A stretch of 64,000 nucleotides of DNA from Siphonodentalium dalli. Lineage: Eukaryota; Mollusca; Scaphopoda; Gadilida; Siphonodentaliidae. Of the stretch, positions 31,536 to 46,300 are shown one piece after another; the stretch's first letter is position 1, and each line of letters starts with the position of its first letter. Under the pieces are notes generated by a model that saw only the letters and a list, made by a program, of their open reading frames with translations, had not been told where the DNA came from and made no database searches. The stretch spans positions 226,872,578 through 226,936,577 of the forward strand of contig CP136062.1 in assembly GCA_032622095.1 (NCBI GenBank). The letters run 5' to 3'. Position numbers and translations under genes: made by a program.

Positions 31536-34500
31536 GTAAGTACAATTCAATTCAATTCTTTATTCTCATCACCTTATAAATAAAGGTATGGAGAAAACAA
31601 ATTTACAATATGTACAGTATATACAATAGCATGTGGACATCCGGTGAACAATTTTCGTCACTATATATAAGTGCTATAACGTCAAATACATTCAATATAA
31701 ACAAACATGCATCCGCAGATGTGTATAAATAATTTAACATAATTATGTATATATATTCTTGTATACTGTCACGAGTCTATATATATTAACTTCAAATCAT
31801 TTATCAATAAGTCCTTATGCTTGGGATCTTAATCGGTGATTTGATTAGCACAAACCATAGTAGCATAAAGAACCCTACTAATACTAATAATAACATCAAC
31901 AACAACAGCAACAACAACTCTGAAATAAATCTAAAGTTAACTTAAGTGCTTATTCACTGACTGTCAGAAATTTTGCGGTTTACTAACTTGATGAAATCGC
32001 ATAATTTGCGGAGACCCTTCGGATTTTGTTCATTCATGAGTTCGCTCATCACTATGGTATTTGTTGGTCTTCCCATGAGTTGGGATAACAAGCGATTCCG
32101 ATGAATTTTTAGATCTGTGCAGATAAAAAGGTAGTGGAATTCGTCTCCTACTTCCCCAGAGTCACATACATTTGTATATACACTCTTAGAACAAATGTGT
32201 ATACATTATACACAATATGTGTTACATTTGATCTGAAACAAAATTGTGAGAAAATAACACATGACATAAATGTGTCGGTGGAATTTTCTCAACATTAAAT
32301 ATGAGTGAATATGTCAGTATATTATATTTAGTAGATGAGATATGTTCTTTTTGAGACACATACCTCGTAAGAGCTGCTTTAAAACTTTGTGCTACCCAAT
32401 TATGTGTTGTTCACTTTTGACACAAATACAGTTTATAATAAATTTGAAAGCTGCTGCCATTTTTTTTCTTCTGTGGTAACCTTTACGAGTTTTGTGTCTC
32501 CAATAGAACACATCTCATCTAATAACTATGGTACACTCACATGTTCAATCATATTCAACATTGATGAAATTCCACCAACACATATAATAATTACATATCA
32601 TGCGTGATTTATACACTATTTTGTTTAGGGTGGATACACACATGCATGTAATGTCTGTATGTAAAATACATGTATTTTACATGGTCACACCAATCATTGA
32701 TAGCATTAATCGCCTGCGCGCGATCGTTCCATTTCAACAGGCGAGACCGGTGAGTAGTTATACGCCAAAATCAAACTAACTGTTATCAAGAGATTTCAGG
32801 CCAGTCATAAACATGTCTTTTTTCATGGGTGCCGAAATGAATACATCCTGTCTGATATATGTTGCTGTTTTTCACGAGTTTTAGTTCATTTCGAAAAGTG
32901 GATTTGAGTCTGTCGATTTTATACTTGATTTGTTTCTCGTCATTTCTTGGAAACAGGGTCATCCAAAATAAAAATAAATGTGTAGACTTTTGAAGCTATT
33001 TTAGGACGATTGTGATACATGAGTGTTTAATGCCCCACACACTGACTCCCAATTTGATCTCGTCCAGCAGAACCCGAACGGCTTTCTGGCTCCACATTTT
33101 GGAAGTGCTATATTAATACACATGGCAATCAACTAACTCATACATGATGAATTCCATGTTATAAAGTGAGTTAGCCTAATCGGACAACGCCGAATCGGGT
33201 CAGGATAAGGATATTTGTTCCTCGACTATGCATGGCCTCAGTTCAAATTTTAACAATCCGATATGGTGCTCTCATGCCTTGAATACAGGCATTGGAACAT
33301 TAAGACAGAAAATACCAGTTTGTTGAGATTGCTCGGATAATTCGAGGGCGAGCTCATGTGATAACTTTCAATTGGGATTTCTTTGAATATATCCATTACA
33401 GCGCCAAAAACATTAATGCAGGTACAACGTTGAAAGAAAAAAGAGTCACCCCCCCCCCATTTTAACCCAGAATTTACAGAGCAGTATATGTTTCTCAGGC
33501 CACAGGATGAACAATTTCCTAACTGTCACCATTTTAGCCTGTACAGGCTTGAATTATCACATTTTGGACTATAATCCATGATTGGGGGAGGGGGCTGGTT
33601 CTCGAAAGTTTCGAATAACTAAGGGATTTAGTTGAATGTATCGGCCGGGATTATCTGGGCAAGAATGTACAACATAATGTTTTACTTAAATATTCCATAG
33701 TTGTAAATTGTGTGTATATACCACAAGAGAGGAAAGGTGACGTAGTTGTGGACTCGTAGCTGGACAACCCTTTTCCCGAATGAAGACACACATGCAGCAA
33801 CACCACCTTCTGTATACCTTCAAATTTAAAGCTGTAATAATATGTTCATATAAGAAATGAACGGCGGGTTCAATGTGGTCATGGAATTTTGACAGCGAGA
33901 AAAAGTCAGCAAACTGCATGAACCATGAACCCCGAAGGGGTTCATGCGGAGTTTGCTGATTTTTTATCGTGGTCAAAACCCATGACCACGTTGAATCCGC
34001 CGTTTATTATTTATATTTATATACTTACGCTCTTTAAAACACTTCTCCAAATATGTCCGTTATTTCGTCAAAAACACTTTTTCAAATATCTCCGTTATTT
34101 CGTTTATAAAAATAATTTCCTATTTCTATATTTCGCTCTATATTTCGCCCTATTTCGTTGTATTTTCCTATTTCGATTTTTCGTACTATTTCGCTCTATT
34201 TTCATATTTCGCTTTTTCGTAGATATGACTGTCAACTACAATATTTACAAATCAGGAGTGGATTCGTGGCATCAGGGGGGTAGGCCTCATGTTGCTGCAT
34301 GCCACCCCCTCCGGTCGATGAAATATGTAATGGTCAGTCCGGTAGCTTCCGGTATAATATAGCCCCTGCATTGTGGAAATCCTGGGACCATCACTGGTAT
34401 ACAACCAAGAGAAGACTGACAATGATTTAAACAGAACGTCCAACATTTGGGTTATCGCGCGAACAATTATTTTAAGCGGCCTGACGACTTCGTCCAGTCA

Positions 34501-37500
34501 ACGACACTCTACACGTTCAGAGCGTTACTCACTGTGGTCAAACATAGCCGCAATGATTGGGTTATCAGCAGACACATATTACATGGTCTGTATGATCCAT
34601 GTAAAACGCCAAATACACGATATTTACAGAGATTACATGCATGTGTGTATCCACCCTTAGGGCGGATACACACATGCATGTAATGTCTGTATGTAAAATA
34701 CATGTATTTTACATGGTCACACCAATCATTGATAGCATTAATCGCCTGCGCGAGATCGTTCCATTTCAACAGGCGAGACCGGTGAGTAGTTATAAGCCAA
34801 AATCAAACTAACTGTTATCAAGAGATTTCAGGCCAGTCATAAACATGTCTTTTTTCATGGGTGCCGAAATGAATAAATCCTGTCTGATATATGTTGCTGT
34901 TTTTCACGAGTTTTAGTTCATTTCGAAAAGTGGATTTGAGTCTGTCGATTTTATACTTGATTTGTTTCTCGTCATTTCTTGGAAATAGAGTCATCCAAAA
35001 TAAAAAATAAATGTGTAGACTTTTGAAGCTATTTTAGGACGATTGTGATACATGAGTGTTTAATGCCCCACACACTGACTCCCAATTTGATCTCGTCCAG
35101 CAGAACCCGAACGGCTTTCTGGCTCCACATTTTGGAAGTGCTATATTAATACACATGGCAATCAACTAACTCATACATGGTGAATTCTATGTTATAAAGT
35201 GATTTAGCCTAATTGGACAACGCCGAATCGAGTCAGGATAAGGGTATTTGTTCCTCGACTATGCATGGCCTCAGTTCAAATTTTAACAATCCGATATGGT
35301 GCTCTTATGCCTTGAATACAGGCATTGGAACATTAAGACAGACAATACCAGTTTGTTGAGATTGCTCGGATAATTTGAGGGCGAGCTCATGTGATAACTT
35401 TCAATTGGGATTTCTTTGCATATATCCATTACAGCGCCAAAACATTAATGCAGGTACAACGTTGAAAGAAAAAAGAGTCACCCCCCCCCCATTTTAACCC
35501 AGAATTTACAGAGCAGTGTTTGTTTCTCAGGCCAAAGGATGAACAAGTTCCTAACTGTCACCATTTTAGCCTGTACAGGCTTGAATTATCACATTTTGGA
35601 CTATAATCCATGATTGGGGGAGGGGCTGGTTCTCGAAAGTTTCGAATAACTAAGGGATTTAGTTGAATGTATCGGCCGGGATTATCTGGGCAAGAATGTA
35701 CAACATAATGTTTTACTTAAATATTCCATAGTTGTAAATTGTGTGTATATAACACAAGAGAGGAAAGGTGGCGTAGTTGTGGACTCGTAGCTGGACAACC
35801 CTTTTTCCGAATGAAGACACACATGCAGCAACACCACCTTCTGTATACCTTCGAATTTAAAGCTGTAATAATATGTTCATAATTATATGAATAGCATCAA
35901 TTGCTGCATATGAGATTAATCACTCGTAGCAAACAGGCACGGCAGATATGACTGTCAACTACAATATTTACAAATCAGGAGTGGCTTCGTGGCTTCAGTG
36001 GGGTAGGCCTCATGTTGCTGCATGCCCCCCTCCGGTCGATGAAATATGTAATGGTCAGTCCGGTAGCTTCCGGTATAATATAGCCCCTACATTGTGGAAA
36101 TCCTGGGACCATCACTGGTATACAACCAAGAGAAGACTGACAATGATTTAAACAGAACGTCCAACATTTGGGTTATCGCGCGAACAATTATTTTAAGCGG
36201 CCTGACGACTTCGTCCAGTCAACGACACTCTACACACTCAGAGCGTTACTCACTGTGGTCAAACATAGCCGCAATGATTGGGTTATCAGCAGACACATAT
36301 TACATGGTCTGTATGATCCATGTAAAACGACAAAAACACGATATTTACAGAGATTACATGCATGTGTGTATCCACCCTTAAGATCAAATGTAACATATTT
36401 TGTGCATACTTTATACACATTTGTTCGAAGAGCGTAGAGGGTCTATACAACTCGCCCCGAGTTTATGGCCAAATTTACAAACTAGTCCAGTAAATTAGGT
36501 CTGGACCGAGCCTTTGGCGAGGTCCATGCAGACCTAATTTACTGGACAAATTTCGACATAAACTCGGGACGAATTGTAGATTATATTTATTACTTGATCC
36601 AAAACCTCCATAAAACATACTTAACCCTTTACCCTACAAACCGGCCAAAACCGGCCAAATAAAGCTTCAACAGCCTAAAATATCTTCGGTCTGTCTCAAT
36701 AAAACCATACAAATATGGATATCATTGGAACCGGCTCCTTGACCACATTGTGATAGTTACAGTTAGCCCTGTGCCAATGCATTCTCTTATATATGCGAGT
36801 CGACCATAGGTCGCCTCACATATATAAGAGAATGCATTGGCCTAAAAAAAATCTTTTTTTAACACTTTTTACCATTTTTTCTTACATTCTTTAACAATTT
36901 AATAATTTTTAATGTGTTAAGCCAATGCACTCTCTTATATATGCGAGGCGACCTATGGTCGACTCGCATATATAAGAGAATGCATTGGCACAGGGCCGTT
37001 CTGTTGGGTAAAGGGTTAAATAAATAAATGGGACGTGAAACTAACATCGGCCTCAATAAGGCCTGCGATGATGTTACGTGAAACTAACATCGGCCTCAAT
37101 AAGGCCTGCGATGATGTTTATATCACGTAATAATATATGCGTTGTTTGTCCGCGTAAAGGGATTCACACGAACTTTGTTTAATATTTCTGCCCGTCAAAA
37201 CCAATGATCCCAAATCGATCTTAAAATCATATCTTATAATCATATACCACTGCATTTTATAATTTTTGTTAGAACATTAAATAACATAAACAACTTTTCA
37301 AAACTACCAAAACAATTGTTAAGTAAAATATTTAACCAAATTCCAACGCAGTCTTCAAATAGCAACACACAGCGAGTGCGCGTGCATGATCGGCTTGAAG
37401 TGACGTAGGTGGTTCATCGCTTTTTATGAAATCGAGGCTACTGTTATTGGTGGATGGACCTCCGAAAAATTACGATTATTATCCTATATTAATTAGATAT

Positions 37501-40285
37501 CGAGTTTTTGCTAAGATCGGCCTATTATCAAACTCGGCTGATATCACCTCAAACTCGGCTGATATCGGTTTCTCAGGAGTTGTCGCCCTTATGACGTCAC
37601 GATGAGCAACGTTGTTTACATCGAAGCGTAATATCAAAGTTAGTGAGAAACAGGTCGATGTAAATGCTTTTCCAAGTTTTGGTTGCCGTTTTCCCTTCAA
37701 CATTAACTTTGATGGGGCAATAATTAACAACGTAAATGTATATTGCGCACCAACGAAGAACAGACACGAAGAGTAACCATATCAAGAGGAAAGTTATTAT
37801 AAAAGTTGTTATAACGTCGCATATAAAAATTATAATTGGTATATAAAGGTAACTTTCTGTTTAATCTGATTTATTCTTTTTTAAGGAGCATCTACGCGAA
37901 AGTACACGTAGGACCTCCTAATTGATCTTATAATGGCCCGGGTCATCTAATTAATAAGAAGGTTATTGTATGTGAGTATGCGGTGCCATACCTTGTATGT
38001 GAGTATGCGTTGCCATACCTTGTATGTGAGTATGCTTTGCCATACCTTGTATGTGACTAAACATCATGATATTAACAATGTATACTATAGGACTAAACAT
38101 GATGATATTAACAATGTATATTATAGGACTAAACATCATGATATTAACCTTCGGTCTCAGGCTGATATGAAGTTACCTCTGGCTGATATCTCGGCCGATA
38201 TCAATCAAACCAAGTAATAACCTATAACTAACGTCTTTTCCCATTTCTGTAATGTCGCGTTGGGGTATAATCACGGTGGGGAATCACGTGGTTTCGATTT
38301 GATGAGCATCATGCATTCAAAGTGGCCGAGGCGATCTAAAACGCGACCAGAATCGAGGAAAAAAGGTAATAAACTAAGATATAATATGACAGATTAAATA
38401 ATATTTTTACAGCTACGAGCAAATGCTATACTATATTTCAAACAAGCTGATACCTCATTTATGTCCAAATTCAAATGTGTTTGCTCTAACATTCTGACTA
38501 AAGTTGTCAGTCGAAGGATTTTCCAAGATGAATGGACTGGCGTATTTCACGCACCTCAGACTGGCAACTTTGGTCAGAATGTTATAGAAAACCACTAAGT
38601 ATTTCCGAACAAATAAGGTATCATCTTGTTTCGAAAATAAACAGCATATGCTCAAAACATTCAAACTGCTATGTTTGTGTCAGTTTCTCGTATATTATGT
38701 TTTTGTGCGTTTGTATATTTTGAATGCGTGGTACTCACCAACCTCGAAACCACACGATTCCCCACCGTGGTATTGACACATTCGGGTAATGACACACCCA
38801 CGAGGAAATCAAGCAGTCTATGAGCACATTGCCTGTGTGTCTACCCGAAATAGTTTGATTATTCACCTCCAACATATGAAATGTTCAGCGTTTACATTAA
38901 AACTGCTTCATTATCAAAACTCCAAAAGGTTTTACGGTAATGGCGCGTTTTGGTAATGACGAATTTAATTTCGCTGTACGGTCATATTCTGAATATTTTT
39001 CGGCCATGTAAAACAATTAGTTTATGACATTTTGTCGTTCATCTTGGGCATTATATAACATTAAGATATTGTGGGTGGGTGTAGTGACACACACTAAACT
39101 CACGATTCGATATTATTACCAAATGTTAATTATCGACAAAATTATCCCATGATATTACTCAAGCGATTTCGGAAAATTGATGATTTTTCAGATTTTCCTC
39201 TTAATTTACCAGCTTTGTTGACTTTTTCACAAATTTCATCGTATTTTGTGCAAAATTCACATCAGGTTGTGAATTTGTTGTTAGAAAACAAAACCGACGC
39301 CGAACACAAGCAATTAAATGCTGGTGTTTCGCCGTTTCGCGATAAATAAAAATATGTGTGTTGCTTCGTACATATAGATACATTATATAGATTAGATACA
39401 TGTGCAAGTAAATGCCCGTATTCTCAGTTACAAGTACATATATACGGCAGCTGTACATTAACAGCTCTTCTCTATACGGCAGCCGTACACTAACAGTACA
39501 TTAACAGCTCTTCTCTATACGACTGCTGCTATTTTTTTTAATAATATGAGCTAAGAACGCGTGATACGGGTTTGCTTGTTTACGGTAGAATCACCAGCTG
39601 ACGTCATAAATAAATTATATCTACGTTCAATTTGAAACTTGGAGATTCAATGCTGGGAATCGCACGATATCACGCCTACATCACAAGATTATCCAAAGAT
39701 ATCGGCAAACTATTATACCACCGAGATATACCCCAATAACTCATCTCAGCAAACTATTATACCACTGAGGAATACCCCAATAACTTATCTCAGATACTGC
39801 AAAAAACGGACATCGAATACATTTGTTTTTAAGATTTTAGTGTTTATTTCGCTACCTCGAAAAATGGTGGCAGCAAAAAATTACATATATAATTTGAGAC
39901 TATATATATATACTTCCCAGAAGATGAGGCCTAAGCAGAATGAGGTCCACAGAGGGTGAATGTGGTGATGCCAGTCCTCTGTGGACTGCAACTGTCAGAC
40001 TAAGGACAGTGAGAGCTTTCCGATGAATGGCAACAAGCCATATTTCCTACTAAATCCTGAAACGTTACCCATAATTCTGCTGTGGTTAAGGAGTCGATTA
40101 TTTAGGGCATTACTATACGTGACAGCGACCCATCGATCACATTTATTTTTTCTAGGAAGCACCTGCGAGTTTAAGAGTACGCGACCTGGTACATATTATC
40201 ATTACTTATATTCTAAACACTGCGCAACGTGGTGTAATGGGTGCGATGGCGATTATAAGAACAACTGTGGTCCCAACTCAATGTC

Positions 40286-40316
<31 letters not shown>

Positions 40317-43300
40317 GCAGCAACAACAACATCAACAACAGCAAAAACAACGACAACAGCAAAAACAACGACAACACCACCTACCATGTCAAAAAGTTAG
40401 TATTATATGTTAAACCATAAAGCATAGTTTTTAATATATATTTAATAGTAAATTCTCAATGACGAGTAATTCCTTTAACCCTTTACCCAACAAAGCGGCC
40501 AAAACCGGCCAAATAAAGCCTCAACAGCCTAAAATATCTTCGGTCTGTCTCAATAGAACCATACAAATATGGATATCATTGGAACCGGCTCCTTGACCAC
40601 ATTGTGATAGTTACAGTTATGCCCTGTGCCAATGCATTCTCTTATATATGCGAGTCGACCATAGGTCGTCTCGCATATATAAGAGAATGCATTGGCCTAA
40701 AAAAAATCTTTTTTTAACACTTTTTACCATTTTTTAAATAATTTTTAATGTGTTAAGCCAATGCATTCTCTTATATATGCGAGGCGACCTATGGTCGACT
40801 CGCATATATAAGAGAATGCATTGGCACAGGGCCCTTCTGTTGGGTAAAGGGTTAAGAAAGTCATGCAGTTTGTGTTGGTGGGAATAGTTTATGTAGTACG
40901 CAAGGTATGTAGAACGACCCGGCATGGTGTTAACAGTTTATATTTACATACTAAGTGTTGTCATCACTAAATCCAGCTTTCTGATTGGTCGGCGCCCACG
41001 TGGCTAGTTGCAGTTATTTCTCGGTGAATGCGCAACGCCTCATAACACCAAGCTCATAAAACCGTCGATACGTCATTGGGTTTGGAAAGACGAACGCGTA
41101 ATGTTTTGGGCGCATTTGGATTCGCGCAGGATTGACTTAATACATCATCGGGTTTCAATATGAAGAGAAATTGTTCCTATTAACTTTTGCCAAGGGTGCT
41201 ATTGGGTATTTTGGGCTGTTTTTGTCACGATACACTTTTCGATTTAAATACATTTACAAAAATGGCCTTTTCGCTAATTGTATATAAATATAAGGATTAA
41301 CTGTCATGTGGACTATTTTTATGGAGATGTAACCTTGAGGTAAGTGGTCATAACTTGTATGTAAAACCCTTCGGGTTTTACACAAGTTATGTCCACTTAC
41401 CTCACGGTTACATCTCCATAAAAACAGTCCACAAGACAGTTAATCCTTATATGTAGTATGTAAGGCATATAGAACGACCCCGGCATGGTGTTTATGTGAA
41501 GGGTCGTGTGAATAGTAATGAAACGATATGCATATTTAGTGCGTAACTCATGGTAACGACACGAATGCTTGATTAATCTGATTGATTGTTTTGGATGCGA
41601 GTAAACAGCGTTAATTATAACCTATGATAAGACATCGGCCTTTGATAATAAAGGCCTATTATATAATAATATATGTAATAAATGTTATACAATGCATGTC
41701 GCTGCAATTAAGCCGATAATTAATGATGTCACTTTAAAACCGAAATTAAGCCCGATACTATCGATAGGCCCTACATGTACATACATCTTTAAAGGGGTAC
41801 TGTACTCTAATGTTGTTGTTGGTTTCTATAGTCTCTGTGTCATAGAATAAGGTAACCAGATTTCCATTATTTGAAAGTCTGTTGAGTACGAAGTAATGTT
41901 ACGGATGGCAGCTTAGCCGGAATGCGAAAATACCAATTGTCGTTGTCGGGTAATTTTTGGACCGTTTTCCGTTGGACTGCACACTCCTATACTATTTTAC
42001 GATAGAACCCCAGCAGAATTCCTACTCGCCTACTATTATTTTTCTATTTATAGTAACAGACTCATGTCGCTCAATCGGATTGCCGCCTGAAGTCACGAAA
42101 CTATATATTGTACATTACTTGTTACAATATCGATATATACATGTATATATTTAGACTAATTGGTGAATATTTTCCGTTTTCAACGAAGATAAACAAGTTG
42201 ACTTCTGAATTTTCGCCAAAATGTCTTGCTATAATGACGTGTTTAGATAAATAACGCATGAATCACGAAGAGATGCTGTTAAATGTAATTAATAACATAG
42301 TCATGCTCACCTAACATCGTCAAAAGATTGCCGTAAATTGTAAGATCTGAGACGGATTTCCAAATTTCACGGTAAATGAAATGTGACAAAATCAGACATA
42401 GAAATTATGTGAGAAATTGACACAAATGTTCGATATAATATAATAGATAATGAATGTATTGTTGTTGACTATTCCAAAATAGTGGTCATCGAGTAAGAAT
42501 AGTCTACTCGCCAACGGCTTTTGGACTATTCCTTCTCTCAGACCACTATTTCGGTATAGTCCATTCCAAGCCATGCATTATCAATCTATATAATAGCATA
42601 GCAGTGTGCGGCAGCCAATCAGAAAGCGAGAAAGTCAATTGAGATAAATATTTATTAAATAATATGTGCATTACTAAACCTAATCCAGTCAAACTAAATA
42701 ATAAGACTCGCGAATAAAATACTACATTCATCGGGGTATAATTTTATGTAGCAATTCATCAGCGACTAAGGATATATACGTTCATACATTGGCAAGTTTG
42801 CACGGTATGATTTGCAGGCATTTCGAAGTAGAAAACGATATGGTGCCAGAATATGAACGGAAACACGCGTATAAAATGCATCTGTACCACCGCTAACTGT
42901 AATTGCGAAGTAAAATTTCTATAGTTCAACCTGTGGCGATGCTACCGTAATTTGCCTTTAAATAACATGTAAATATCTCGCAAGAATTAATCATACAGGT
43001 ATATTAGATGGCACATGCCAGTAGCACCGTTGTACGTGGAACTACATAAATTATACTTCTCATATCGTTCGCTTTGGTAAAGATGCATGTTACGTGCACA
43101 TTTCCGTTCATATTCTGGCATCACATCGGTTTCTATGACAAAATGCCTGGAAAACATATAGTGCAAACTTGCCAGCGTATGAACGTACCCTAAGGGTGGA
43201 TACACACATGCATGTAATCTCTGTAATTATCGTGTATTTGGCGTTTTACATGGATCATACAGACCATGTAATATGTGTCCGTTGACAACCCAATCATTGC

Positions 43301-46300
43301 GGCTATGTTTGACCGCAGTGAGCCAAGCTCTGAGGGTGCAGAGAACCGTTGACTGAACGTAGTCGTCAGGCCGCTTAGAATAACTGTTCGCGCGATAACC
43401 CAAATGTTGGACTTTCTGTTTAAATCATTGTCAGTCTTCTCTTGATTTTTATACCGATGATGGCCCCAGGAGTTCCCCAACCCAGGGGCTATGATCCACA
43501 CCATGGGGGGCAATATTATCAGGATTTCCTGTCGCAGGGGCTAAATATGACCCCCGACTTGGGGCTATATATGATCCCGAAAGCTACCAGACGGGTTGAC
43601 TAACTCTGCTCTATTTAAGTAAAACATATATTGTACCTTCTTGCCCAGATTATTCCGACCGATACATTCAACTAAGTCACTTAGCGATTTGAAGCTTTTG
43701 AAACCCAACGCCAAGCAAGTATCGAAAATGTTCTATATCAAGCCTGTGTACATCAGATGTGTCGCTTCTGGTGACGTGCATTAATAAAATGTCAGATATC
43801 ACACCGACTTAACTAATTTCCACATCCGTAAGAGAAGACATGTTTTGGTCTGGCCTTAAATGTCCTGATAGCAGAGAGTTTGACTTCGCTTATGACTACT
43901 CACTTGTCTGGCCTGTTAACAATGAACCGCTCGCGCGCAGGTGATTAATGTTGTCAATTATTGGTGTGGCCATGTAAAATACATGTATTTTACATACAGA
44001 GATTACATGCATGTGTGTATCCATCATAAGGGTTCGTTCATACAATCGCAATTGTGCCAGATATTACTATGAAGGCATTTCGGTATAGAAAGCTACAATG
44101 TGCCAGAAACCGAATGCGAAAATGCATATAAAATGAATCTGTACCACAGCTAACTAACTACATGAGAAGTAAAAAATATATAGTGCCACTAGTAGCGATG
44201 TTATCGAAACTTGCATGTAAGTAGCATGCAATGACCTCGCTAGAATAAATTATACAATTATTTTAAGGGTCGTATTTTAAGGCAATTTTGTTAGCACCAT
44301 TATGTGTGGAACTAACAAAATGTTACTCCTCATGTCGCTAGTAAATAGTCATTTTATATGCATGTTCCCGTTAATATTCTGGAATTGTAGGGTTTTTTCT
44401 ATGAGAAAATTCCTGCAAAAAATGCCGTGCAAACTTGACAGTGTATACTCGTACATTGCAAGGTGCAATGTTAATCACTCGCTAACTGCACTTTCAGAAT
44501 GTAAGTACTCTGAGTACGAGGGAGTTGCTCCTCGTATCGGTGGCGGTGCAAGCTACGATCTACAGTGTCATGATCCATGGCTGGCAGTACTGAGAAATCC
44601 AGATAGCTCGCTTCCAATTTGCGCAGGAGTAATTGTGAAGTACAACAAGATCGTTACCACGACAGAGTGTATGTCAAGATTGTGAGTACTGTGTTAACGA
44701 TGTCTACACTCCACAGGGTGTATGTCAAGACTGTGAGTACTGTGTTAACGATGTATATACACTCCACAGAGTGTATGTCAATACTGTGAGTACTGTGTTA
44801 ACGATGTATATACACTCCACAGAGTGTATGTCAATACTGTGAGTACTGTGTTAACGATGTATATACACTCCACAGAGTGTATGTCAAGACTGTGAGAACC
44901 GTGTTAACGATGTCTACACTCCACAGAGTGTATGTCAAGACTGTGAGTACTGTGTTACCCATGTCTACACTCCACAGAGTGTATGTCAAGACTGTGAGAA
45001 CTGTGTTAACGATGTATATACACTCCACAGAGTGTATGTCAAGATTGTGGGTACTGTGTTAACGATGTCTACACTCCACAGAGTGTATGTCAAGATTGTG
45101 AGTACTGTGTTAACGATGTCTACACCCCACAGAGTGTATGTCAAGATTGTGAGTACTGTGTTAACGATGTCTACACTCCACAGAGTGTATGTCAATACTG
45201 TGAGTACTGTGTTAACGATGTCTACACTCCACATAGTGTATGTCAAGACTGTGAGTACTGTGTTAACGAGGTCTACACTCCACAGAGTGTATGTCAATAC
45301 TGTGAGTACTGTGTTAACGATGTATATACACTCCACAGAGTGTACGTCAAGACTGTGAGAACTGTGTTAACGATGTCTATACTCCACAGAGTGTATGTCA
45401 AGATTGTGAGTACAGTGTTAACGGTGTCTACACACCACAGAGTGTATGTCAAGACTGTGAGAACTGTGTTAACGATGTCTACACTCCACAGAGTGTATGT
45501 CAAGATTGTGAGTACTGTGTTAACGATGTCTACACCCCACAGGGTGTATGTCAAGACTGTGAGTACTGTGTTAACGATGTCTACACCCCATAGAGTGTAT
45601 GTCAAGATTGTGAGTACTGTGTTAACGATGTCTACACTCCACAGAGTGTATGTCAAGATTGTGAGCACTGTGTTAACGACGTCTACACCCCACAGAGTGT
45701 ATGTCAAGATTGTGAGTTCTGTGTTAACGATGTCTACACTCCACAGAGTGTATGTCAAGATTGTGAGTACTGTGTTAACGATGTCTACACTCCACAGGTG
45801 TATGTCATGAATGTGAGTACTGTGTTAACGATGTCTACACCCCACAGAGTGTATGTCAAGATTGTGAGTACTGTGTTAACGATGTCTACACTCCACAGAG
45901 TGTATGTCATGATTGTGAGTACTGTGTTAACGATGTCTACACTCCACAGAGTGTATGTCAAGACTGTGAGTACTGTGTTAACGATGTCTACACTCCACAG
46001 AGTGTATGTCAAGATTGTGAGTACTGTGTTAACGATGTCTACACTCCACAGAGTGTATGTCAAGACTGTGAGTACTGTGTTAACGATGTCTACACTCCAC
46101 AGAGTGAATATCAAGACTGTGAGTACTGTGTTACCCATGTCTACACTCCACAGAGTGTATGTCAAGATTGTGAGTACTGTGTTAACGATGTCTACACTCC
46201 ACAGAGTGCATATCAAGACTGTGAGTACTGTGTTACCCATGTCTACACTCCACAGAGCGTATGTCAAGACTGTGAGTACTGTGTTAACGATGTCTACACT

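Larger units (their letters stand above)
32178..36437. mobile_element. Outer inverted-repeat element in intron 1 of gene B
   Basis: Imperfect inverted ends of about 55 bp: CTCTTAGAACAAATGTGTAT...GTTACATTTGATC at the left and GATCAAATGTAACAT...CACATTTGTTCGAAGAG at the right. It encloses the two Harbinger-like copies below, suggesting nesting. 31536-32177 is plain intron. Confidence 0.6.
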
